Shown: positions 54,690-61,761 of the stretch, piece by piece
How positions within the stretch are numbered: the first letter of the stretch is position 1
Layout: each line of letters opens with the position of its first letter
Assembly (NCBI RefSeq): GCF_013618625.1
Contig: NZ_JABRWO010000014.1
Span: 1 to 64,000 of the forward strand
Length of the DNA stretch: 64,000 bases
From: Bremerella alba
GTDB lineage: Bacteria; Planctomycetota; Planctomycetia; Pirellulales; Pirellulaceae
Direction of reading: 5' to 3'
Program-made: the position numbers and the translations under genes
The notes under the pieces: generated by a model
Seen by the model: only the letters and a program-made list of their open reading frames with translations
Told to the model about the DNA's origin: nothing
Databases searched by the model: none

Positions 54690-56609
54690 ATGCGAGTTCG
54701 AGTTTTGCTGAACAAAAGTTGCTGGTCCGCGCTATTTGCGGCTTCTGCTGGGCTGACTTTGGCCGGTTGCGGCGGCGGTGAAGCGAATCCACCAGCGGTG
54801 AGTATTGAACAATCGGGTAGTCCATCTGCCCCCGCTTCGACTCCGGCCCAACAACCGTCGGTTGAAGTTACGGCTTCGAATTCTGTAGAAGCTGCGACAA
54901 ATCCTGCTACGGCCGATCCGGGGCACCCGCAGGCTCCATCACAGCCGTCGACTCCTGCTCAGTTGACTTCTACCCAGCAGGCACCAGCGAGTAACGCTCC
55001 GCGGAATACCCCCCAGGTCGCAGCCGCACCAACAGAAGGTGCTGCGGACATGCAAATTAATGCCGGTGCGAACCAAGCCGCTGGTCAGCCAGAACTTCCT
55101 CCACCGCTTACCGCAGCCGAATTGGCGGCGGAAATGGATCTGAACAACGTGCCCGATGGAACGGCCACGGAACTATTGACCTACATGAACAATCTGACGG
55201 CCGTCCCGTTTCCAGATAACGCCACGCCGCAGGAACTTCGTCAGTTTGCGACCCAGATTTACTCCAACGTAATTACGGCTTCCGATAAGCTGTTGTCCAG
55301 CCAAGAAGCTAATTCCGAAGAACGTCGCAACGCGGTTCAGTTTAAATTTAATGCCTACGAAATGCTGATACAGATCCTTCCGAATCAGGCAGAGCAGATT
55401 CGTCAGGAACGTATTCAATTCGCTCAGAACATCTCGCAAGCGAAAGATCCGGAAGTCTCTCGTTTTGCTCGCTTGTTCCTGTTCGAGCAGATGTTAGCTC
55501 AGTTTGCTGCCGGCGAGCCTTCGCTGTTTCAGCCTGTGTTGGAAGACTCTCGATACATCATCGAAGACCCCAATGCCGACGTCATGCACTTTGGTGTCGC
55601 AGAGAACGCAGCGACCGTATTTGCTCGTATGGGGCATACCAATGAAGCGGTGTCGATCTTGACCATGATGAAGAATTCCTTCGCCGGGACTAAGGACGAA
55701 AAGCTGGCTGCTCGTACTGCTGAATTGGACGACATGATCATGCAGTACAAGATTCTCGGTACGATGATGGCCGCCGCGAACGGCGATGAAGCCGCCGAGG
55801 ATCAACTAGTCGCAGCGATTCGGACCTGGATCGCGACCAAGCCGAAGGAAGACCTCGAGCCGCTCCAGATGCTGTCGACCATCGAAATGCAGATGGAAGA
55901 TTACCGGAAGATGCAAGTTGCACGGAAATTGGCCAACTTGATGCTTGAGTTCTACGGCAATCACCCGGATCCGCAGGTCGTTGAATCGGTCAAGATCTCG
56001 GTTGCTAATGCAGAAAAACGCACCGGTTTGATCGCCAAGCCGTTTGTTGTCGAAGGCAACAACTTGAACGGCACACCTTTCGATTGGAGCCAGTACAAAG
56101 GGAAGTGGGTGCTGGTCGACTTCTGGGCTACCTGGTGTCCGATTTGCCTGGAAGAGATGGAAGGCATCAAGCAGGTCTATCAGAAGTACCGCGCCAAAGG
56201 CTTTGAAGTGGTTAGTGTTAACCTGGACGACGACCCACGTGCGCGAAGTGCCTTCTTTCAAAGCAATGCCTTGCCTTGGCCGACGGTGGTCAGTGCAGAT
56301 CCTGATAACGCCGGCTTCAAAGACCCTAATGCCCAACGCTGCGGCATCGAGGCCTTACCGTTTCTGGTCTTTGTTGGTCCAGATGGAACCGTCGTGGAAA
56401 TCAACCCACGAGGAGAACGTTTGGAAGAGTTGCTACAAAGTGTCCTGAACCAAGGGGCCGGAGGCGTCGGGACCCTATCTAGTCCAACGGTAGGCGCCAT
56501 GCAGCAAGTTCCGGGAGCTACTGCTCCGGCTAATCGTGGCCAAGTGCAGCCCCCCCAACAGGTTCCGGCAACTGCTGACAGCGACGTGAGCTTGAAGGTC
56601 GTCCGCTAA
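54690..56609 (+). CDS. TlpA-like thioredoxin-fold lipoprotein
   Basis: This encodes 639 residues from ATG 54690 with AGGAAG seven bases upstream. N-terminal signal ends in LTLAGC (lipobox), so the protein is lipid-anchored. A long Pro/Ala/Gln/Ser linker (about residues 30-140) leads to a helical domain of about 250 residues. The C-terminal thioredoxin/TlpA-like domain has NLNGTPFDWSQYKGKWVLVDFWATWCPICLEEMEG, with a CPIC active site, and a cis-Pro strand ALPFLVFVGPDG. It may handle disulfide exchange in the periplasm. A strong terminator follows, then a second redox gene. Confidence 0.87.
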   Translation: MRVRVLLNKSCWSALFAASAGLTLAGCGGGEANPPAVSIEQSGSPSAPASTPAQQPSVEVTASNSVEAATNPATADPGHPQAPSQPSTPAQLTSTQQAPASNAPRNTPQVAAAPTEGAADMQINAGANQAAGQPELPPPLTAAELAAEMDLNNVPDGTATELLTYMNNLTAVPFPDNATPQELRQFATQIYSNVITASDKLLSSQEANSEERRNAVQFKFNAYEMLIQILPNQAEQIRQERIQFAQNISQAKDPEVSRFARLFLFEQMLAQFAAGEPSLFQPVLEDSRYIIEDPNADVMHFGVAENAATVFARMGHTNEAVSILTMMKNSFAGTKDEKLAARTAELDDMIMQYKILGTMMAAANGDEAAEDQLVAAIRTWIATKPKEDLEPLQMLSTIEMQMEDYRKMQVARKLANLMLEFYGNHPDPQVVESVKISVANAEKRTGLIAKPFVVEGNNLNGTPFDWSQYKGKWVLVDFWATWCPICLEEMEGIKQVYQKYRAKGFEVVSVNLDDDPRARSAFFQSNALPWPTVVSADPDNAGFKDPNAQRCGIEALPFLVFVGPDGTVVEINPRGERLEELLQSVLNQGAGGVGTLSSPTVGAMQQVPGATAPANRGQVQPPQQVPATADSDVSLKVVR

Positions 56610-56648
56610 GCTGCCCAGGGACGTTAAGTAAAAATCGGTTATCAAAGG

Positions 56649-56678
56649 CCACGGATCATGTTAATCCGTGGTTTTTTT
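56649..56678 (+). terminator. Rho-independent terminator
   Basis: CCACGGAT (56649-56656) pairs with ATCCGTGG (56664-56671) around CATGTTA, followed by seven T. It ends the TlpA-like lipoprotein gene. Confidence 0.9.
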
Positions 56679-56727
56679 ATTTGGGGGTGAGATAGAACAC
56701 CGTTCGCACACGACAAAGGGGTAACTC

Positions 56728-56733
56728 TATAAT
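56728..56733 (+). promoter_or_regulatory. Candidate -10 box of the peroxiredoxin-like gene
   Basis: A perfect TATAAT at 56728-56733 lies 42 bases before ATG 56776; the -35 is weak (TTCGCA at 56703-56708, 19-base spacer). After the terminator at 56649-56678 a new transcript should start here. Confidence 0.4.
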
Positions 56734-56775
56734 GAAAGTTGCCCATTAACATTCTCACCCACAGGAGAGTCTTCC

Positions 56776-57282
56776 ATGTTCACCAAGTGGATTACCGGTC
56801 TAAGTATTCTAGCCATCGCAGTCTTGGCTTCACCCATCATGGCTGCCGAGTTGAAAGTCGGGGACAAGGCGCCCGAATTTTCCTTGAAAGGTGAAGGGGC
56901 CGACACGGTGAACTTGACTGATTTCAAAGGAAAGAAGCTGGTCCTCTCGTTCAACCGCGCTAACTGGTGCCCGTTCTGCATGAAGCAAGTTGTCGACTTG
57001 CAGAAAAACTACGACGCGATCAAAGATCACGGCGCTGAACTGCTGATCGTCTGGCGCGAAGAAGCAACCGGTTCGGATGGGCTTAAGACGATCCGCGAAC
57101 GCACCAATGCAACCATGCCGTTTGCGTTGGATTTGGAAGCCGAGAAGACCGGCGATTATAGCCCTGAAGGTTTCGATACCTACGTGATCGATGAAGAAGG
57201 CAAGATCGCTGCCGTCTTGGATGGGACTAAGAAGAAACGTGCGATGAGTGATCTTATCATCGAGAGCCTTAAGAAGAACTAG
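56776..57282 (+). CDS. Exported peroxiredoxin-like (AhpC/TSA family) protein
   Basis: The 168-residue product begins at ATG 56776 with a signal peptide (MFTKWITGLSILAIAVLASPIMAAE). The mature AhpC/TSA fold has VGDKAPEFSLKGEGADTVNL and FNRANWCPFCMKQVVDLQ with a CPFC pair instead of the usual PxxxTxxC, so it may be a thiol oxidoreductase or a peroxiredoxin of the 'CPFC' type. Its stop TAG overlaps the convergent transglutaminase-like gene's stop (CTAG 57279-57282). Periplasmic redox role likely; electron donor unknown. Confidence 0.87.
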   Translation: MFTKWITGLSILAIAVLASPIMAAELKVGDKAPEFSLKGEGADTVNLTDFKGKKLVLSFNRANWCPFCMKQVVDLQKNYDAIKDHGAELLIVWREEATGSDGLKTIRERTNATMPFALDLEAEKTGDYSPEGFDTYVIDEEGKIAAVLDGTKKKRAMSDLIIESLKKN

Positions 57283-58247
57283 TTCGTGTCCGCTCGGGGT
57301 GGCTCTTTCCCGGGTGGCGGCATCCAGGTGACTACCGGGGGCGTGTTCCCCTTGTAGTCACGAATGGCCAGCTCTTGCTTGACATAGTGCTGGGGTCGAC
57401 GGCTTCCTGGAATGCGGAAGTTGTCTCCCTTTTGGAGGATGGGTCGTTTCTCTGGCGATTGTCCGTATTCAAAGTTGCCGGTCATTTCGACGGCTACCCA
57501 GCGATCGGTGCCGTCTTTGGTCTTGGTTAGAAATTCAGGATAGCAGTGGCCAGGAACCCAGACGGTTCTCGCTGGAACCTCACCAGCACGACAGAGGGCA
57601 ACAAATAAGGTTGTCATTTCTTCGCAATCCCCACGGCCTTTATCCAACGCAGCGACCGCTCCCATCATGGGACCATTTTCGTAAGTCACATTCTGGTGCA
57701 CAAAGTCGTAATACGCTTTCACTTGCTCCCATGGCGTGGCATCGGGAATCGCCAAAGAACTAGTTGCGTTGGTGATCTTCGCGTCCCGGCTCTCGATAAA
57801 AGGGCTGGGAAGTAGGTACTTGCGTTGATCGCGATCAAGATCTTTGCTCGCTGGTAGCGTCAGTTGCTCAGGCTCACTTGGCGGCGCTACGCCTTGCCGG
57901 TGCACTTGAAACCGGAGCAATACCTTAGCCGTATCTCTAGCCAGCAAGCGAGGTAAATCGACGCGAGCCTGACGTGTGCCATCGAGATCGACGAATCGTA
58001 AATTTGCCCCGGCAGGGTGGATCTCTTGATGGACAAGTTCAACTTGTTGATCTTCCCAATTCGAGGGAACGGGAAACGTCGCTGTGACACCCAGTGCCGG
58101 TCCAGAGACCTGCAGCGTGAATCCGGTCTCATAGGATTCGCCGTCGGTCAGCTTTGTCGGAGGCGTTTCGATCGCTCCAAACTGGCCCCACGCGTTCGGG
58201 CAAATCGCCAGGACAAGCACTGCCGCATGTAAGAGACACTTAGCCAC
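57279..58247 (-). CDS. Exported transglutaminase-like cysteine protein with intact Cys-His
   Basis: The 322-residue product starts at GTG 58247, which overlaps the end of the upstream paralogue by 8 bases and places the signal peptide VAKCLLHAAVLVLAICPNAWGQ first. The C-terminal transglutaminase-like domain has KGRGDCEEMTTLFVALCRAGEVPARTV with catalytic Cys (C208), and PGHCYPEF with catalytic His (H234). The usual third residue (Asp after W) reads WVAVEMT, i.e. Glu. Peptidase or crosslinking activity outside the cytoplasm is plausible; no substrate is indicated. The gene forms an operon with its inactive-looking paralogue. Confidence 0.85.
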   Translation of the reverse strand: MAKCLLHAAVLVLAICPNAWGQFGAIETPPTKLTDGESYETGFTLQVSGPALGVTATFPVPSNWEDQQVELVHQEIHPAGANLRFVDLDGTRQARVDLPRLLARDTAKVLLRFQVHRQGVAPPSEPEQLTLPASKDLDRDQRKYLLPSPFIESRDAKITNATSSLAIPDATPWEQVKAYYDFVHQNVTYENGPMMGAVAALDKGRGDCEEMTTLFVALCRAGEVPARTVWVPGHCYPEFLTKTKDGTDRWVAVEMTGNFEYGQSPEKRPILQKGDNFRIPGSRRPQHYVKQELAIRDYKGNTPPVVTWMPPPGKEPPRADTN

Positions 58248-59205
58248 CGAGCACCTCGCGGACGAATTCGACCTTTGGTTTTCCTCCACCACGAATAGCT
58301 TTGCCGCTTAGTCTTTCATTCACAAATCGCACTGCATCCTTACGGCCAGGAATACGGAAGTTATCCCCCTTTTGTACGATCACCGGATGGTCTGGCATTT
58401 CGCCAAACGCACGATCGCCGGCGACCCGGCAAGGATACCAATGGCCTTCCCCCTCTTCGTCTTCCAGGTAAAACTCGGCATAGCTGGAACTTGGGATCCA
58501 TACCGTGCGAGCAGGAACATCCGCGGCACGGCAAAGAGCGATGAATACACCGGTGACATCCTCGAAGTCCCCTTTCTTGTCACGCAGTGCGGTGACGGCG
58601 TTGGTCGGCTTCATTGAGGTATAGGTGATATTCTCTCGAACCCAATCATAGATCGCCTCGACCTTCTCCCAATCGGATTCGATGTCTTCCACGATGTCGT
58701 TGGCCTGTCGGCGGATCTCACCGTGGCGTGACTCGATGTATGGGCTCGACCCCAAGTAACGTCGCATGGCTAAGGGAAGCCTTTTGGGAATCTTCAAGCC
58801 TGAAGTGTCTTCGGGGGGTGCGGCCGAGCGCCGTTCAACTTCAACCGTGATTAACGCGACAGCCGTTTGGCCAGGGTTAACGCGTGGAACGGTGATCATC
58901 ATCTCTTTCACGGTTCCCTCGACCAGGCGATAACCGACTCGCCCAATTTCGGGTGAAATCTGTTCATCGGCTAGACGTACCGTTTGTTCTGGCCAATCGG
59001 CTGGTACCGGGATGGTTGCCGTCAGTCCGCCACAAGGACCGCCGACCGCTTCGATTTTAACGCCGACCTGGTACTTGGTGGTTTTCGAACTACCTAAGAC
59101 CGTTGCGGACTTGGCTTCATCCGGCTGGACGTTATCGAACTGGGCCCATGCCGTTTGAGGGCAAAGGACACTTAGAATGAGCAGGGCAAAGGATGATCTG
59201 AGCAT
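58240..59205 (-). CDS. Exported transglutaminase-like protein lacking catalytic Cys and His
   Basis: This encodes 321 residues from ATG 59205, signal peptide MLRSSFALLILSVLCPQTAWAQ. It aligns throughout with the downstream paralogue: KVEAIYDWVRENITY and KKGDFEDVTGVFIALCRAADVPARTVW correspond to KGRGDCEEMTTLFVALCRAGEVPARTVW. Phe (F214) replaces the catalytic Cys. PSSSYAEF replaces PGHCYPEF, so Ser (S240) stands where the catalytic His should be. The position of the third residue reads WYPCRVAG. The protein is thus predicted to be catalytically dead, perhaps a binding or regulatory partner. It starts the two-gene operon. Confidence 0.83.
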   Translation of the reverse strand: MLRSSFALLILSVLCPQTAWAQFDNVQPDEAKSATVLGSSKTTKYQVGVKIEAVGGPCGGLTATIPVPADWPEQTVRLADEQISPEIGRVGYRLVEGTVKEMMITVPRVNPGQTAVALITVEVERRSAAPPEDTSGLKIPKRLPLAMRRYLGSSPYIESRHGEIRRQANDIVEDIESDWEKVEAIYDWVRENITYTSMKPTNAVTALRDKKGDFEDVTGVFIALCRAADVPARTVWIPSSSYAEFYLEDEEGEGHWYPCRVAGDRAFGEMPDHPVIVQKGDNFRIPGRKDAVRFVNERLSGKAIRGGGKPKVEFVREVLGG

Positions 59206-59478
59206 GAAACTCTGGTGAGGTTGGAAGATCGAAAGGGGTTCGTCTCTTCCATGAGAACCGTCAGGCAAGCATTCCTTTTCCCACCGCTCTCTACTCTATC
59301 TTAGTCAGACAGGACGTGGCGGAGTAATCTGGGGAACGGATTCCGGAGAGTTGCCTAATCGTTTGGGAGTTCTAAGAGCGGCAACTGTTGTGGCAGTCGT
59401 GCGGATTAAGCGGACTTCAACAAACAAGCCGGGAATCAAGTGGCATTCGATCCGAAAAGAACGTTAGCCAACAAAAAA
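59206..59478. other. Spacer upstream of the transglutaminase pair
   Basis: No gene, repeat or confident promoter is seen in this stretch. It separates the minus-strand transglutaminase operon from the terminator of the small lipoprotein gene and should hold the operon's promoter. Confidence 0.35.
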
Positions 59479-59519
59479 AGCCGCCTCACTATCGAGTTTG
59501 ACTCGACACTGAGGCGGCT
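59479..59519 (-). terminator. Terminator of the small Cys-rich lipoprotein gene
   Basis: AGCCGCCTC (59479-59487) pairs with GAGGCGGCT (59511-59519), with a second inner stem TCGAG/CTCGA. On the minus strand it is followed by a run of T. It lies 42 bases past the lipoprotein stop. Confidence 0.88.
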
Positions 59520-59561
59520 AATTGACTGTGGGTCCCTTGATGGAACATCAAGGTGAATCGT

Positions 59562-59801
59562 TTAGCGGGCAGGGGCCGGCAAAATGGATTCCGGCGATAC
59601 GATCATGGATGAACCTTCGTTGTACGAGCCTTCGTACGAGATGGTTGGATCGTAGGTGGTTACCGCAGGGCCGACTGATTCAACAGGTCCGCAGCAACCA
59701 CTGTTGCTCGATTGACCGCCGAATAAATTACCCCCGCAGCGGCAACCGGCGGTCGCGGCGAGTAATGCCACGCACGTCAGTAATAGCGTAAAGCGCTTCA
59801 T
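59562..59801 (-). CDS. Small cysteine-containing lipoprotein
   Basis: This encodes 79 residues from ATG 59801, preceded by AGGAG seven bases upstream on its strand; longer in-frame starts lack support. Signal MKRFTLLLTCVALLAATAGC with lipobox ATAGC, then a Gly/Cys-rich stretch (CGGNLFGGQSSNSGCCG) and an acidic Ser/Tyr-rich tail. No family recognised. Probably a planctomycete envelope lipoprotein. Confidence 0.7.
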   Translation of the reverse strand: MKRFTLLLTCVALLAATAGCRCGGNLFGGQSSNSGCCGPVESVGPAVTTYDPTISYEGSYNEGSSMIVSPESILPAPAR

Positions 59802-60018
59802 GGGAGTTCTCCTCATGGGAACGTTGCGACTGGGGAAATGAACTAAGTACAGGTTTGGCTGCCAAACACTACCCCACAAATAACGATGTGCAACTTCAAC
59901 ATGAGAAATTCCTGCAACATTGATTGTTGAAAAAAAGCATCACACCGCGTCTTTTAGATGGTAGAGTTACGGCGATGGATTGCGTGACCGCCAAACTCCC
60001 CCCAAACCAGCAACTTTG

Positions 60019-61026
60019 ATGAACGCATACGCTTTGCCCACCTGCTCAGTTCGTTCTGGTCTGTTTGTTGCCATCTTAATGTTGGTATTCAGCGCGAACG
60101 TGTCTGCTGAATCGACCGGATTTCGTGAGACTCTCGATGGCTACCCGAGCGGCTACGCGTGTAAAGCGCCTCGCCCTGGCGACGAGATCTTTCTTGTCTC
60201 GACCCGTTGTCTGCCTGGCGGTTGCGGGTGGGAATTGCCCATCGAGAAAATCCAGGTCTCGCAGTATTTGCCTGGCGAAGGTTGGGTTTCGATCGACTGG
60301 GAGACCTTCACTCAGATGCCATCGCCTGGCGGACTAACAAGCGTTTACGTCCACGGCAACTGGATGAATACCTATTGGGCCGAACGTCGCGGGTGGGAAA
60401 TGTACCACGAAGTGACGCGGAACCTTTCGATGGATCAGAAAATCCGACACGTCATGTGGTCGTGGCCGACTCAGGAAGAAGCCAAGCCGCTGCAAACGGT
60501 TCGAGAGCATGCGGTGCGTGCGGACGACGATGCCTACTACCTAGCGTCGTATCTAATGACCCTGCCAACCCAAGAGCAAGTTTCGATCTCGGCGTTCAGT
60601 TTGGGATCGCGTGTGGTAACGGGGGCGTGCCACCTGATGGCCGGTGGATCGCTGCGCGGACGGTCTCTTCCACCGCATGAAACGAACGAGCACGGTTATC
60701 GCGTGGCGATGTTTTCCTCGGGCGTGACCTATTCGGCGATCTATCCAAGTGGACGCAATGGTCAGGCTCTTGATGTGATCGATCGCATGTACAGTGCTTA
60801 CAACAGTGCGGACAAGATTCTGCGTTTTTACCGCCTGGCCACCCAGCGCAAAGGGGATAAGTCGGCAGGATCCATCGGATTCAGTTTGACGCATGATCAA
60901 CGGCATCAGGTCGAACAGGTCAACGCGGCCAATATCCTGGGAAAAGAACATAGCTGGGATAACGTAGTTCGGGCGTTCTGTTTGATGGAACGCGCTCGCG
61001 ATTATTTGCAATGGCGTGACGTCTAG
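60019..61026 (+). CDS. Exported alpha/beta hydrolase-like protein
   Basis: This encodes 335 residues from ATG 60019. Signal peptide around residues 11-31 (SGLFVAILMLVFSANVSA). The fold signature is VYVHGNWMNTYW near the oxyanion strand and SISAFSLGSRVVTGA with nucleophile motif AxSxG in place of GxSxG. A C-terminal GKEHSWDNV could give the catalytic His. N-terminal CRYP-like Cys residues (STRCLPGGCGW) are unusual. Secreted esterase or related activity is plausible. Confidence 0.75.
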   Translation: MNAYALPTCSVRSGLFVAILMLVFSANVSAESTGFRETLDGYPSGYACKAPRPGDEIFLVSTRCLPGGCGWELPIEKIQVSQYLPGEGWVSIDWETFTQMPSPGGLTSVYVHGNWMNTYWAERRGWEMYHEVTRNLSMDQKIRHVMWSWPTQEEAKPLQTVREHAVRADDDAYYLASYLMTLPTQEQVSISAFSLGSRVVTGACHLMAGGSLRGRSLPPHETNEHGYRVAMFSSGVTYSAIYPSGRNGQALDVIDRMYSAYNSADKILRFYRLATQRKGDKSAGSIGFSLTHDQRHQVEQVNAANILGKEHSWDNVVRAFCLMERARDYLQWRDV

Positions 61027-61151
61027 CCGCGGAAGTGCCTGGATTTAGTTCAGGGGTTGAACGCGAACCAGGCAAGCGCGCAGCAAAACACCGCGCTGCT
61101 GGGTGAATGCAACGCGGTGCTCCGTGTTGTTTGCTGTGCAATGGAAACGAC

Positions 61152-61394
61152 TTAGTAGTCGTAGTCGCCTTCCAGAGCTTCTTGTTCGGCCTTGTAGGCT
61201 TCCATGGCATCCGATTCACGTTGCAGCTTGAATTCCGGTCCTTCGGAATAGTACTGAACGTCGTCGCTCATGTAGTAAGGGCTGGGCAGTGTCTGTCCAC
61301 CGACATCCACTTGGCAACCGGTACCGGCCAGCAGAGCAAGACATCCGAGACCGGAGTACAACGTGGTCTGAATCCAGGTGCGTTTGGTTTCCAT
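61152..61394 (-). CDS. Small lipoprotein of unknown function
   Basis: The 80-residue product starts at ATG 61394. Signal METKRTWIQTTLYSGLGCLALLAGTGC with lipobox AGTGC; the mature part is short and acidic (YYMSDDVQYYSEGPEF, YKAEQEALEGDYDY). No family recognised. Confidence 0.68.
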   Translation of the reverse strand: METKRTWIQTTLYSGLGCLALLAGTGCQVDVGGQTLPSPYYMSDDVQYYSEGPEFKLQRESDAMEAYKAEQEALEGDYDY

Positions 61395-61761
61395 CCTTGG
61401 AAGTCTCCACCAGGTCGGCGACAGGTTCGTCCTGAACCACTATCCAAATTTCGCCGCGGGCTGTAAGGGTCGCGTGAATGAACAACGCATAAATTGCGTA
61501 AAGTCGTTACATTCGATATCGACCCTTCGAGGGTGAAACTTTGCATCAAAAAAGAGAAAAACCCGTACAGGCATCCAAATCGGTTTATTCGGTGCAAATT
61601 AACTCCATTGTGATAGCACAATAGTCCGGTTGGGTTTCTGTTACGCAACCATTTTCGCTGTCTGGTGCCTAGCGTTTGTGTCTTTTTTTGTGAAACGTTT
61701 GCATGTGGGGGGTACAATGGCGTTAACACCACCGTTGACGCAATTCCCAAGGAGCTTGCCG
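61395..61761. other. Divergent intergenic region before the CHAT gene
   Basis: The 367 bases between the small lipoprotein and the CHAT gene hold the promoter-like block at 61700-61718 and AAGGAG at 61749-61754. Otherwise nothing recognisable is seen. Confidence 0.5.
61700..61718 (+). promoter_or_regulatory. G-tract promoter-like block upstream of the CHAT gene
   Basis: TGCATGTGGGGGG followed by TACAAT (61713-61718) lies 43 bases before the start codon. It resembles the blocks at 6175-6204 and 8509-8539 (GCA, then six G, then TAnnAT). The -35 is unclear. Confidence 0.4.
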
